A stretch of DNA of 64,000 bases from Meghimatium bilineatum (GCA_034231615.1 CM067309.1:41970181-42034180), one strand, 5' to 3'; counted from the first letter of the stretch, positions 1 through 12,085 are shown. A program made the numbers and translations. Notes: generated from the sequence alone by a model not told the origin.

Positions 1-208
1 TATATTTGTACGCGGCGTGTTTTTTTCGTTGTTGTAGAACTCTGTTCTATCACCTTCAAGTAAATATGTTCTATGTAAACAGTCTATTCTCCACCATTGT
101 CATACTTCGATATCCAGTAATCCAGCATTGTCATACTTCGATATCCAGTAATCCAGCATTGTATTCCTTGTGTTCCCTTTACTGGAACTTTTTACGCAAC
201 AATGAATC

Positions 209-398
209 GTCCATGTTTACGTCTCTATAGACGTCTGCGTTAGTTTGTCTTTCTGTCCATGTTCACGTCTCTATAGACGTCTGCGTTAGTTTGTCTTTCT
301 GTCCATGTTCACGTCTCTATAGACGTCTGCGTTAGTTTGTCTTTCTGTCCATGTTCACGTCTCTATAGACGTCTCCGTTAGTTTGTCTTTCTGTCCAT
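209..398. repeat. 46-bp tandem repeat, about 4 copies
   Basis: The unit starts gtccatgttcacgtctctat; copies begin near 209, 255, 301 and 347. Before it, a roughly 31-bp block (ttgtcatacttcgatatcca...) is duplicated at 96-157. Confidence 0.9.
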
Positions 399-423
399 GA
401 AAGATTCTTAGGACATGTCTATA

Positions 424-1020
424 GTCATCATCATCATCGAGTGCCGTCTCCGCAATGAATTGTTGGCTGCAACGGATCTTCAACATCCCCTGTCTCTTGT
501 CCTGGTAGTGCACTCTGCTAGACTGTAACCTTTCAACCTTGTTATGTTACTCTCCCACTTGTATCTCTGCCTACCTCTTGCTCACTTCCCTTTGACTTTA
601 CCCTCAAGTAAGGTCTTCAATAAGGTGTCATGTCTTTTAATGTGTCCAACGTATTTTATTTGCTTGATCCTTATTTCTCTTAGTAGTTCTTTCTTCATAT
701 TAAGTGTTTTTAGCACCTCTTTATTTGTTTTCTTCTCTTTCCATGATGTTCTTCCTATTCTCCTATATACCCACATCTCAAAGGCATCAATTCTGTCTTC
801 TAATTGTTTATTTAGTGTCCATGTTTCTTTCCATATTTTTTATATAGAATAAAGGAAGAATTTTACAATTCTCATTTTTAACTTGTGTGTAATTTGTTTA
901 GAAGTTACTATTTTCCTCATGCCATTGAAGGTACTTTTAGCCTTTCCTATTCACATCTTAACTTCTGTTTCACATCTGCCATCATGTCTATAGTATTGCA
1001 TTTCAAACGCTGATATTGTT
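424..1020 (-). mobile_element. LINE 3' end, RTE-like, 5' truncated (subfamily A, copy 1)
   Basis: On the minus strand the frame reads IGKAKSTFNGMRKIV, then ETWTLNKQLEDRIDAFEMWV, RRIGRTSWKEKKTNKEVL and VGHIKRH, the recurrent C-terminal region of RTE-type LINE polyproteins. It contains stops and frameshifts. The 3' end is a (GAT)n run seen as catcatcatcatc at 424-436. Related minus-strand copies lie at 10715-11150, 19448-19965, 42140-42330 and 45495-45960. Confidence 0.8.
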
Positions 1021-1163
1021 GTTCTTCATTGCGGTTGTCATAGTCCAGGAGTCATTGATGTTTCATCTGTGATTTGTTTTGTATGATCATTGCTAATCAC
1101 GTGCATTGGAGCAATTTTCTGTGTTCATTTTCCCTAGAGACTTCAGGTTGTCAGTTTTGTAGT

Positions 1164-1529
1164 TGTTCTATGTCAATGTTCTATGTCAATGTTCTATGTC
1201 AATGTTCTATGTCAATGTTCTATGTCAATGTTCTATGTCAATGTTCTATGTCAATGTTCTATGTCAATGTTCTATATCAATGTTCTATGTCAATGTTCTA
1301 TATCAATGTTCTATGTCAATGTTCTATGTCAATGTTCTATGTCAATGTTATATATCAATGTTCTATGTCAATGTTATATATCAATGTTCTATGTCAATGT
1401 TCTATGTAAATGTTCTATTTCAATGTTCTATGTCAATGTTCTATGTCAATGTTCTATGTCAATGTTCTATGTCAATGTTCTATGTCAATGTTCTATGTCA
1501 ATGTTCTATATCAATGTTCTATATCAATG
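1164..1529. repeat. 13-bp minisatellite, about 28 copies
   Basis: The unit is tgttctatgtcaa with rare variants. As 13 is not a multiple of 3 and the unit has no stop in any plus frame, all three frames are open, which explains the Cys/Ser/Met ORFs here. Confidence 0.95.
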
Positions 1530-1642
1530 ACTATTGCAGGTATGTGTTCATCTGTAGATATGCCATTATTTTTGTGTGTCTTTTTTTTTGCTTTGAGGAA
1601 TATGATCTGTGACTGACATAAACACGTGTTGTAGATATGTCA

Positions 1643-1912
1643 TTACATGATGACATTTACATGATGACATTACATGATGACATTTACATGATGACATTTA
1701 CATGATGACATTTACATGATGACATTTACATGATGACATTACATGATGACATTACATGATGACATTACATGATGACATTACATGATGACATTACATGATG
1801 ACATTACATGATGACATTACATGATGTCATTACATGATGACATTACATGATGACATTACATGATGACATTACATGATGACATTACATGATGACATTACAT
1901 GATGACATTACA
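1643..1912. repeat. 13-bp minisatellite, about 20 copies
   Basis: The unit is ttacatgatgaca, sometimes with an extra t. It lies 110 bp after the unrelated 13-bp array. Confidence 0.95.
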
Positions 1913-2450
1913 CTTCGTGGCATTAGCTCAGTGTCATCTGTTTACCCAATTTTTGGAATGTTATACCTTCTGATATTAAGTGTACGAAAATAGTCTATAG
2001 ATGGTGCATTAGATGATGATTGCAAGACATAGCGGTGTTTTATAAAATGTGATTGAAAATTGTGCAGACATTGTGAGGTTGTGCTATGGGAACACAATTA
2101 AAATGAATACAATTTTGAAAGAGAACACAAAGAGTAATACAAACACAAAATACATAATGAAGAGAGTAGGACCTAATTTAAAAAAAAACACTGAATGCAT
2201 ATGGACATAAGAGATTAAGTCAGGGTAACACAATACGTAACTATGGAAGAGAGTGACCAAATAATGAATAGATAGTTACATAAGAGAGTAACAACAAGTA
2301 ACAAATACTAATTAAAAATGAATAAGTTTAATTTTAATAATTTAAAAAAAATTACATTTAACTAGAATCATGCATCTTTTACTTATAAATAATATTTTCA
2401 AATTGGTAACTAAAAAGGATCCCGAGTAATGGTGATTGCTCAAGGCCCCT
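1913..2450. other. AT-rich sequence without recognised feature
   Basis: I see no ORF of note, repeat array or element here. Confidence 0.5.
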
Positions 2451-2462
2451 ATTCATAATAGT

Positions 2463-3087
2463 TTGTTTGTTTTGCGTTCGCTCCATTGTAACCATCACGG
2501 ATATCCGTGCGATTTCCGCCGGGAGCGTGATTACGTTGTGCCACCGTTATGCGCCTTGTAGGCCTAGCAAATCCGATTTCGGCATGCCTTGACAATTCGG
2601 GTGGGCTACCCTTAGCCTGTGACAGCCTCTATATCTGTCTCCAGGCACGCGTAGTGGCGACTCTTCGCCCAGACGATTTTTGCTCTCGTCTGACTCGCAC
2701 GAGGTGTTCCACTGTCTATGAACTTGCCTCGTGTAATTGGACGTGCTGTGCCTGTGCCCATTGGGTACTGAACCGTTTCTCATCCGTGAGCCTGGTTCCT
2801 TAAGGGGAAGAACTCAACAGAGGAGTTGGACCCTGGCTCTTTCGCCCTCTTAGCCGAGGTGTCATTCACCGACATCGTGTACCCCTTGTCCAAGTTTGAG
2901 TCTCACACCACGCGTTTAAGAGCAAGGCGTTCTCGAGCTGAGCGTCCTTGTCCCAATAGCGCCTGAGCCCATCAGGTACTGAACCCATTCTCTCTTCAAG
3001 TGTATTTCCGGTGTAGGAAAACCTGACAGTAGAGTTGGGCCAGGGCTAAATCGTTGTCCCTTTTGTGCCTGAGCCCATCGGGTACGG
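2463..3087. mobile_element. GC-rich 625-bp insertion of unknown class
   Basis: The block is clearly richer in G and C than its AT-rich neighbours and is flanked by a 12-bp direct repeat, attcataatagt, at 2451-2462 and 3088-3099. Within it a motif around gcccat.gggtactgaacc followed by gagttgg...ccagggct is repeated two to three times (about 2755-2840, 2965-3050, 3070). I see no credible protein domain in either strand. Confidence 0.6.
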
Positions 3088-3205
3088 ATTCATAATAGTG
3101 ATTTGTGGGTAGCCATTTCAGTTATGTGCATGTTGTGTCATGAGATGGTTTCTTCTGAAACGTTAATCAACATGTTAACAGTTTGCATTGCTCTGAGAAG
3201 CATCG

Positions 3206-3284
3206 TACTAAGATGGACACCCTACTAAGATGGACATCCTAATAATATGGACATTCTACTAAGATGGACATCCTACTAAGCATC
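3206..3284. repeat. 17-18-bp tandem repeat, about 4 copies
   Basis: Unit ctactaagatggacatc, directly 5' of the LINE fragment that begins near 3284. Confidence 0.8.
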
Positions 3285-3982
3285 CTACAGTGCTGTTATA
3301 CGCTAGCGAAACATGGACAGTGTATAGACGTTATGTGAGGAGATTCAATCACTTTCACACAACCTGTCTCAAAAATGTCATGAACATCAGATGGCTAGAC
3401 AAGTATCCAGATACCACTGTCCTTGACAGATTTGGTATCCCCAGCATTGACACTATTCTGATGCAGACACATATTCGTTCGGCAGGTCATTTTGTACGTA
3501 TGCCAGACTATCACCTGCCGAAGATACTTCTCTATGGTGAGCTGGAGAAGGGTTAACGATCTCAAGGTGGCCAAACGAAGAGCTACAAGGACTCGTTAAA
3601 GACCTCACTTAAAGCGTTTGAAATAGACCAAGACACATGGGAAGAACCTGTACAAAATAGATCTACAAGGCGCTCTACAGTCAAAAAGAGCGCATCATCT
3701 TGTGAAATGAGGAGAAATGCTGCAGCCCAACAGCGGAGAGTAGCTAGAAAGTCACGGATAGACCAAATTCCGCCTACAGTCGTCATTCCATGTCGGAACT
3801 GTCCAAGAACATTTACAGCTCGAGTATGGCTCATTAGTTATCTACGAACTATTAGGCATGGTGTCGTAATTATAACTGTATTATCACAAGTGCATGTAAC
3901 AAATGGTCATCATCATCATGTGATGGACGAACAACACATACATCATCATCATGTGATGGACGAACACACGAAGAAGGAATAA
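3284..3982 (+). mobile_element. LINE 3' end with C-terminal zinc finger (subfamily Z, copy 1)
   Basis: The frame reads LLYASETWTVYRRYVRRFNH, LDRFGIPSIDTILMQTHI, AGHFVRMPDYHLPKILLYGE, a stop, then a second frame QDTWEEPVQNRSTRRS and CRNCPRTFTARVWLISYLRT. This is the well-known C-terminal region of a LINE family that ends in a C2H2-like finger (C-x2-C-x12-H-x3-H in the better preserved copy at 8722-9106). The 3' tail has tcatcatcatcatgtgatgg twice. It is 5' truncated and frameshifted. Confidence 0.85.
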
Positions 3983-4040
3983 ATCTTACAGTGTTTTATG
4001 CCTTCTACATTTTCGCAACATCCAAATTGTAAATCACAGG

Positions 4041-4166
4041 CTTCAACTATTCTGACAAACATCTTGTCACACAAGCTTCAACTATTCTGACAAACATCTT
4101 GTCACACAAGCTTCAACTATTCTGACAAACATCTTGTCACACAAGCTTCAACTATTCTGACAAGTA
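4041..4166. repeat. 35-bp tandem repeat, 3.6 copies
   Basis: The unit starts cttcaactattctgacaaac; copies begin at 4041, 4076, 4111 and 4146. Confidence 0.9.
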
Positions 4167-4907
4167 TCCTGACATGTAAGAGGTCTCCATACTATCCAGG
4201 CTCTTGTCTATGTTCGTGGGTGTGGGTGGAGCAGCCTGGTACCCAATTTCCATCACCCAGTGGCACACTTCAGTTATGGAGGGTTAGCAATGATGTTTCC
4301 CTGATCCTGGGCTCTCTCATGCGTCACATTCAACATAAGGGAGATTTTTAGCATATCGCATATATACTGGGCATGACAAGAGTTACATTTGCATGTTATT
4401 TAAAGTTAGCAACTGCATACATTTTGATCTGATAAACTTATAGCAAAAACATTAGAACATGCATACAAATGATGTGGGTACATAAATACAATATTCATAT
4501 CAAATTGTATGAATTAATTATATACTATAGGCCTACCATCATTAATTATATACTATAGGCCTACCATCATAAATATAGAAAGAATTACCTTACAGCTATC
4601 TAATATTTGTGACTTCTAGTTCTTATTTGGGTGCTTAATTCATAAATAAAAATACTATGCAGAATAGTATGATAGTGCTAAACACGATATCAAAAATAGA
4701 AATAGTTCGTTCAGTGTGATAGTCTTTCGTTGGTCAATGAATATTCCAAGCTGTTGTCAATATTTTATTATATAGTGATGTTACATGTATACACAAATGT
4801 CAATATTGTCTAATTAGCATATCACAAAAACATTTCAAAACTATACTCTTTATTCAAATTCGTACTTGCAAGGAGCAAAATGGATGAAAATTACAATGTA
4901 TGACTGC
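4167..4907. other. AT-rich sequence without recognised feature
   Basis: Only a roughly 30-bp duplication (ttatatactataggcctacc...) at about 4513-4570 is notable. Confidence 0.5.
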
Positions 4908-4996
4908 AGTAGGTTAGTAGGGCAGTAGGTTAGTAGGGCAGTAGGTTAGTAGGGCAGTAGGTTAGTAGGGCAGTAGGTTAGTAGGGCAGTAGGCAT
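4908..4996. repeat. 16-bp tandem repeat, 5.4 copies
   Basis: Unit cagtaggttagtaggg, ending 15 bp before the large 19-bp array. Confidence 0.9.
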
Positions 4997-5011
4997 ATTG
5001 GCAACTCGTCG

Positions 5012-6686
5012 ACAAGGAAATTGAAACGAAACAAGGAAATTGAAACGAAACAAGGAAATTGAAACGAAACAAGGAAATTGAAACGAAACAAGGAAATTGA
5101 AACGGAACAAGGAAATTGAAACGAAACAAGGAAATTGAAACGAAACAAGGAAATTGAAACGGAACAAGGAAATTGAAACGAAACAAGGAAATTGAAACGA
5201 AACAAGGAAATTGAAACGAAACAAGGAAATTGAAACGAAACAAGGAAATTGAAACGAAACAAGGAAATTGAAACGAAACAAGGAAATTGAAACGAAACAA
5301 GGAAATTGAAACGAAACAAGGAAATTGAAACGAAACAAGGAAATTGAAACGAAACAAGGAAATTAAAACGAAACAAGGAAATTGAAACGGAACAAGGAAA
5401 TTAAAACGAAACAAGGAAATTGAAACGGAACAAGGAAATTGAAACGAAACAAGGAAATTGAAACGGAACAAGGAAATTGAAACGGAACAAGGAAATTGAA
5501 ACGAAACAAGGAAATTAAAACGAAACAAGGAAATTGAAACGAAACAAGGAAATTGAAACGAAACAAGGAAATTGAAACGAAACAAGGAAATTGAAACGAA
5601 ACAAGGAAATTGAAACGAAACAAGGAAATTGAAACGAAACAAGGAAATTAAAACGAAACAAGGAAATTGAAACGGAACAAGGAAATTGAAACGAAACAAG
5701 GAAATTGAAACGAAACAAGGAAATTGAAACGAAACAAGGAAATTGAAACGAAACAAGGAAATTGAAACGAAACAAGGAAATTGAAACGAAACAAGGAAAT
5801 TAAAACGAAACAAGGAAATTGAAACGGAACAAGGAAATTGAAACGAAACAAGGAAATTGAAACGAAACAAGGAAATTGAAACGAAACAAGGAAATTGAAA
5901 CGAAACAAGGAAATTGAAACGAAACAAGGAAATTAAAACGAAACAAGGAAATTGAAACGAAACAAGGAAATTGAAACGAAACAAGGAAATTGAAACGGAA
6001 CAAGGAAATTGAAACGAAACAAGGAAATTGAAACGAAACAAGGAAATTGAAACGAAACAAGGAAATTGAAACGAAACAAGGAAATTAAAACGAAACAAGG
6101 AAATTGAAACGGAACAAGGAAATTGAAACGAAACAAGGAAATTGAAACGAAACAAGGAAATTGAAACGAAACAAGGAAATTGAAACGAAACAAGGAAATT
6201 GAAACGAAACAAGGAAATTAAAACGAAACAAGGAAATTAAAACGAAACAAGGAAATTGAAACGAAACAAGGAAATTGAAACGAAACAAGGAAATTGAAAC
6301 GGAACAAGGAAATTGAAACGAAACAAGGAAATTGAAACGAAACAAGGAAATTGAAACGAAACAAGGAAATTGAAACGAAACAAGGAAATTAAAACGAAAC
6401 AAGGAAATTGAAACGGAACAAGGAAATTGAAACGAAACAAGGAAATTGAAACGAAACAAGGAAATTGAAACGAAACAAGGAAATTAAAACGAAACAAGGA
6501 AATTGAAACGGAACAAGGAAATTGAAACGAAACAAGGAAATTGAAACGGAACAAGGAAATTGAAACGAAACAAGGAAATTGAAACGGAACAAGGAAATTG
6601 AAACGAAACAAGGAAATTGAAACGAAACAAGGAAATTGAAACGAAACAAGGAAATTGAAACGAAACAAGGAAATTGAAACGAAACA
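5012..6686. repeat. 19-bp minisatellite, about 88 copies, with higher-order structure
   Basis: The unit is acaaggaaattgaaacgaa. The main variants are g-to-a giving attaaaac and a-to-g giving acggaac. The attaaaac variants fall at 5361, 5399, 5513, 5646, 5798, 5931, 6083, 6216, 6235, 6387 and 6482, with alternating 133- and 152-bp spacing in the middle. The minus-strand Phe-rich ORFs (up to 416 codons) follow from the unit having no stop. Confidence 0.97.
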
Positions 6687-6777
6687 CATCTTCGTTATTA
6701 CATGAAATTTTTCTATATCATCAGCAGATGGAAAAATTAATAATTATTTCTTTAATAATAACAGATTTTATAAAAAC

Positions 6778-7410
6778 TTGAAATCAACACATAAAAAAAT
6801 AAAAATATTTGACCTTACCAACAAACCAACGGACATCAAACTAAATTACAACACTCTTGAAAAGGTCAACAACTTCACATACCTTGGCAGCAAGCTATCA
6901 AAAACAGGAGATTCATCAACAGAAATATCACACCGTATTACACTGGCTGCTAACTCATTCAATAAACTATCAAATATCTGGCATTCAAAAACACTAAGAA
7001 ATAACACAAAACTCAAAATCTTCAACTCCTGCATAATTCCAACATTAACATATGGATGCGAAAGTTGGAAAGCAACATCAAACTTAGAACAAAGACTAAA
7101 CACCTTTGAAAATAAATGTCTAAGAAGGCTATTGAAAATACTTTGGTCAGACTTCAAATCAAACACAGTTGTCAGAAAAGAATCAAAACAAGAATATGTA
7201 TCCACCTATATTAGAAAGAGTCGCTGGAATTACATCGGATAAGCGCTACGAATGGATACCGAAAATCTCCCTTGTCAAGATTTGATGTGGTCACCAAAGG
7301 GCAAGAGAAAAAGAGGAAGACATAATAAACTTTACGTAGAACTATTACGAGAGAACGTTTCACCATCGGTATCAGAAACAATGAAGATCTAAAGCACAAT
7401 GTAACGTGAA
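6778..7410 (+). mobile_element. LINE C-terminal fragment, RTE-like
   Basis: A 154-codon open stretch reads NFTYLGSKLSKTGDSSTEIS, LTYGCESWKATSNLEQRLNT, CLRRLLKILW and SRWNYIG, all usual for the end of RTE-type polyproteins. The frame shifts near 7240 and continues with PKGKRKRGRHNKLYVELL. It is 5' truncated, about 90 bp after the 19-bp minisatellite. Confidence 0.8.
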
Positions 7411-7419
7411 ACATGGAAA

Positions 7420-8620
7420 TCTATGAGATCCGCCCTATGTGTCGTGTTTAGCCCTAGTCTAGTAACTAACTAAAATCGTAAGAAATAAGTATATTTGGCA
7501 TGTTATTTACAAATGGAGTAATTTAATGCAAATCACCTTCTTCTTGCAGACAGAACATTTATGAATGGCACATAAAAATGGTAGTGGCAGTTTTAAATTA
7601 TCTCGTTACAATTAACTTTCACCTAACACATTTAATGAGGTAGTCAAATAACTTAAGGATACGTTAATGATTATATAAACAACAATTGATGACTAAATAT
7701 AAATTATTGCATTGCTAAAAACATGTTGTGCTTGCGGAGTTACTCGATTCACAAGTAACCTGGCAATGGCGGGCAAATAGACGGAAAAATTGCATTAAAA
7801 AATAGAAAAACACTGAATAAAGTAAACAGGTTACTGTAGATACCTAACTATAAATATAAAATAGTAATAAATAACAATAAAACAGAACAAAGACAATTAT
7901 CAACGTGTCGTTCCTAATCAGACTTTTATCAGGAAACAAATAACGATATAGAAAACACAACCGTAAAAAGTATAACCAAGATGGCTGGACAATGCTTTAC
8001 TCAACCAAAATCATTTCCCAGCATCATGAAAACGACCAGCATGCAACGCTTGACCTTCTTCTCCTAGTTCGAACTAAATTTCAATCAACAAATAATATCT
8101 GGGGCGGTATGAGGAGATGTGACAGTAGGAAATCGAAAGAAGACATGCCGTGACAAACGATGCTTTTCTCACATCTTGTCAGCCACCCCCAACCTTCCTT
8201 ATTTGCCTCTTACGACATGCCACTAAAGAAGACAGTCACCATATTCTTTGCACCCTAAACTAGAAATCACAGATCCAGTTGCCAAATGAATAGAAAAAAA
8301 TTGGTGGTGAAATAAAAATGTCAGATCATAGGAAAAAAATAAAGAATCAATATATGAGATAATGAGAAAGTCATGTATCGAAGAGAGGCATGTATTTTAC
8401 TGTATCTAGGAATTCAGATTGTTTACTCATAACGACTCGCGCGGTTTTCCAGAAAAATGTACGATGATTGATGACACGTAGACTTGAATTCTCATCAGAA
8501 CAATATCAAATTTCCTGATCAGGGTTGCCACATTGGAATTTTCATATTAAGATTTGGCCATTCTGAACTGTCATTGGACATTTGAAGTTTGGCAACGTTG
8601 TAGTTTTGATGAAATGTGTG
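7420..8620. other. AT-rich intergenic sequence, mostly unique
   Basis: A possible SINE remnant lies near 8160-8240 (gcctcttacgacatgcca); otherwise I see no gene or array. Confidence 0.4.
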
Positions 8621-8621
8621 T

Positions 8622-8624
<3 letters not shown>

Positions 8625-8708
<84 letters not shown>
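8625..8708. repeat. (TA)n microsatellite
   Basis: About 42 dinucleotides, ending at a LINE fragment. Confidence 0.97.
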
Positions 8709-8713
<5 letters not shown>

Positions 8714-8721
8714 ATATTAGA

Positions 8722-9106
8722 GAAGTGTATACGATCTCAAGGTGGCCGAAGGAAGCGCTACAAGGACTAGTTAAAGAACTCACTGAAAGCCTTTGAAATA
8801 GACCACGATACATGGGAAGAACTTGCACAAAATAGATCTACATGGCGTTCTAAAATAAAAAAGAGCGCATCATCTTGTGAAAAGAAGAGAAATGCAGCAG
8901 CTCAACAGCGGATAGCAGCTAGAAAGTCACGGATAGACCAAGATCCGTCTACAGTCGTTATTCCATGTCCAAACTGTCCAAGGACATTTACAGCTCGAAT
9001 AGGGCTCATTAGCCATCTACGAACTCATAATCAAGGACATAACTAAAATTGAATTTTCAAAAGTGGATGTAACAAATGGTCATCATCATCATGTGATGGA
9101 CGAACA
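8722..9106 (+). mobile_element. LINE 3' end with zinc finger (subfamily Z, copy 2)
   Basis: It is homologous to 3550-3950 and includes CPNCPRTFTARIGLISHLRT, with the finger residues Cys, Cys, His and His preserved, then tgaattttcaaaagtggatg and the tcatcatcatcatgtgatgg tail. It lies between two TA microsatellites (8625-8708 and 9109-9129). Confidence 0.8.
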
Positions 9107-9108
9107 AC

Positions 9109-9129
9109 ATATATATATATATATATATA
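9109..9129. repeat. Short (AT)n microsatellite
   Basis: Directly after the LINE 3' tail, perhaps grown from its end. Confidence 0.85.
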
Positions 9130-9254
9130 CTTATTTTCTGGTCGAAATTGATGAAAATATGATGTCCACTCCATCAAGAAATGTTGTTGGTAGAGTTGTT
9201 TCCTTGTAACTTCTATCAAGTTTAGCAAAGGAAAATAATCAATTTCAATTCATC

Positions 9255-9660
9255 TTCTTCTTCTTTGTTTACTCTTAAAGTTCTGCAGATTATCTGAATG
9301 TATTCCAGATAATGAAATTAGTTGTGTCATGTTTTACAGCTGGCAGTTTTACATATCTGTCCTATTTCAGTCTGATACATGCGATTCTTGATTCTTGGTT
9401 AGAAATTGGCCTCACAGTTACGTGGGGCATTCCCTTAATTGTTCCACCCTCTGTTCCAGCAGCCACCCGACTCAAGGGTGTTTCAAATCTAATGCCGCCG
9501 AAACAGACGTCGTCATCAGGGCACAACTCTGGCCCTTGCGACAGGTTTCTTTGTTGTTCCGCCCACCCACGCCGTGCCCGTAACTAGTTCAAGAACACCG
9601 TCGGTATATCGGAACAAATTGGTAACTGTTATCGAAGGTTACGACTACACATGGCATTTC
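9255..9660 (+). repeat. Dispersed repeat family D, most complete copy
   Basis: It begins in a cttcttctt run and contains cagtctgatacatgcgattc, ttacgtggggcattccc, ccaccctctgttccagcagc and tgccgccgaaacagacgtcg. The copy at 36240-36525 shares the second half and keeps the same reading frame (TWGIP..PPSVP, MPPKQTS.SGHNS), which suggests a decayed LINE ORF1 or similar coding stretch. Class unknown. Confidence 0.7.
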
Positions 9661-10714
9661 AATGTGGTATAGTGGAACTAGTGACCTTCTATCGGATAAG
9701 ACAACCAATTCTATCCCCCAATCCTACTTAGTCGCCTCGTACATCTCTGGCAAGTAGCTGTGTCTCTTTCCTGCGCTACAATTTTTTCTGTACGCCAAGA
9801 CACTAATGTCCAAGTATATAAATATTTTATTTTAATAAAATTTAATGTTTCTTTGGATGTGAGATTAGAATATTAAAGTGAAAATGGAGAGCAGAATAAG
9901 GATTTTGATAGAACATTTTACAAACGATATAATTTATACGGCGACAGAAAATTAATGTGCGCCTATATGTGAGACAGTAATTTAATGCTCTTGTAGGTCA
10001 CAGGAACAGCTCTTGGCAGTGATGAAACGTCTCGAATTTAGGCTGTGTGCGCAGGTGATGAGACATATCTCCCTTTTCAATAATTCTTGCAGGGAACAGT
10101 TGTGGGTCGAAGAATAAGAAGGAAAATACAAAGAAAGTTTGGGTAGATAATATTACTGATCGGACATGAATACATTTCTCCACACTCAAACAAGATTCTT
10201 AGAACAGGCAGGAATATTGAAAATTTGGTGTTGATGTTTCTAATTTGGTAAATTTACGATTATGTTTGGTTATGCGTTTGATGATGATGCATCTAAGATA
10301 AGAATGTAGTGCAATATTTTAGAAATAGTTGTGAGTGTCGCATAATTTAATGACGTTTCTCTGAAAACAATAGTTTATTCATATTTTCATTAGTTTGCAT
10401 CAAAATACTTCCTGTACCTGTCGCGACAACTGCAATGGCAATACGGCCTTTGATTTCCACAGCTCATTGAGTGCACTCATTCACAGGGAAACATGCAGTA
10501 ACGAAAATTATATGGCGAGTTTGTAATTATTTTGCTTGACAGCTATTTGGTATGCACATTTTTACCTAAAATTTGGCTAAAAACAGCTCTAACTATGGCT
10601 ACCCTGATTTTGTGCATAGCGATAGGGTAATAGTTAATATTTATCTCTACTAAGCCGGTGTAGTCACAGTGGCGACTCGTACTGGCATTCTATAAATCCT
10701 ATATCTGTATTATT
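9661..10714. other. Intergenic sequence without recognised feature
   Basis: Moderately AT-rich, no array and no convincing ORF. The stretch agtcgcctcgtacatctc near 9728 may be SINE debris. Confidence 0.4.
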
Positions 10715-11150
10715 ACAAGTAGGTGCCGTCTCCGCATTGAAGACTGGCTATTACGGACTTACACTATCATATGTCTCCTGCCTTGGTGGTGCACTCAGAA
10801 TGACTCTATTTTGATTTCTTCATGATTATTATCTCCCATCTGTATCTCTGCTTGCTTTCTCCACACCTCCCTTCAACTCCATCTTCATGTTAAGTGTTCA
10901 AGTAGTAGTTGTTGTATCTTTCAAATAGTCTAAAATATGGTATTTCTTTCTTCTTAATTAACTTTATAGTTCTTGTTGTTTTCAAATGTAATTTTATCAA
11001 AACCTCTTCATCTGTTTTCTAATCTTTTCCTGAAGTTTTCCCTATTTTTTTCTATGTATCCACGTTTTAAATGTATCAATTCGGTGTTTTAATTTGTTAA
11101 TTGTGTGTTCATTATTCATGACTCCTAAATGATAGCCTTCTGCATCTATA
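10715..11150 (-). mobile_element. LINE 3' end, subfamily A, copy 2
   Basis: The plus strand shares gtgccgtctccgcattgaag, tggtgcactc and gtatctctgcttgc with the copy at 424-1020, in the same order. It is badly decayed with no open frame. Confidence 0.65.
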
Positions 11151-11236
11151 CATTCTTTGTGACACACCTTCTGTTCATGTGCTATTTATGTTTACACATT
11201 GTGCTTCTCGAGAAATGTATATACATATGAAGTGTG

Positions 11237-11265
11237 TGTGTGTTGTTGTTGTTGTTGTTGTTGTT
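11237..11265. repeat. (GTT)n microsatellite
   Basis: About eight trinucleotides. Confidence 0.85.
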
Positions 11266-11290
11266 TGTGTGTCCTTCAACTCATCCATAT

Positions 11291-11788
11291 TCACATATCG
11301 ACATTTTCACATATTGACATATCGACATTTTCACATGTTGACATATCGACATTTTCACATATTGACATATCGACATTTTCACATATTGACATATCGACAT
11401 TTTCACATATTGACATATCGACATTTTCACATATTGACATATCGATATTTTCACATATTGACATATCTACATTTTCAAATATTGACATATCGACATTTTC
11501 ACATATTGACATATCGACATTTTCACATATTGACATATCGACATTTTCACATATTGACATATCGACATTTTCACATATTGACATATCGACATTTTCACAT
11601 ATTGACATATCGACATTTTCACATATTGACATATCGACATTTTCACATATTGACATTGTGAGATATTCACATATCGACATTTTCACATATTGACATGTCG
11701 TCATTTTCACATATTGACATTTTGAGATATTCACATATCGACATTTTCACATATTGACATTTTCACATATTGACATTTCCACATATTA
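11291..11788. repeat. 24-bp minisatellite, about 21 copies
   Basis: The unit includes acatatcgacattttcaca then tattg. The length is a multiple of 3, so frames stay open on both strands (ORFs of 147-164 codons), which are not genes. Confidence 0.95.
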
Positions 11789-11904
11789 GCTTGGCATTAT
11801 AAAAGTTGAAAGTCTTTGCTAAACTCACATCATTTTTAAGAAGGTTGTGGTGTAGTCCAAGTTTTGACAGGCTGTCAGGCGAACAGGTACCATGTAAGTG
11901 GTCC

Positions 11905-12085
11905 TACTTCTTCCTCTTCAGCGTTAATTCTCAAACTCCCGCAGGATCTCTTTTGTAGCAGGTCAACGGTCCTACTAGATTACCAGCAGAATGTAGTCCA
12001 GAGAATGGAAGTGCGTTGTGTCGCAGTTTTATTTGCGCCAATGGCCAGACACATCCGTCTTCGGCTGAGATCCTAGTTCAAATTC
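11905..12085 (+). repeat. Dispersed repeat family D, 5' part
   Basis: It shares ttctcaaactcccgcaggat, gtagtccagagaatgg and agacacatccgtcttcggc with the copies at 26375, 41757 and 51600. It ends gttcaaattccg, which is similar to a tRNA B box. Confidence 0.65.

Noticed and set aside
4962-6212. 416-codon minus-strand ORF rich in Phe
   Set aside because: It is a translation of the 19-bp array, open in several frames because the unit has no stop.
5012-6686. CRISPR-like array (repeats ending gaaac)
   Set aside because: Units are contiguous with no unique spacers, and the window is animal DNA.
8571-8828. Ile/Tyr-rich ORFs over (TA)n
   Set aside because: Dinucleotide repeat artefact; the same applies at 37149-37533.
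11179-11734. Overlapping ORFs of 147-164 codons on both strands
   Set aside because: They are translations of the 24-bp array.
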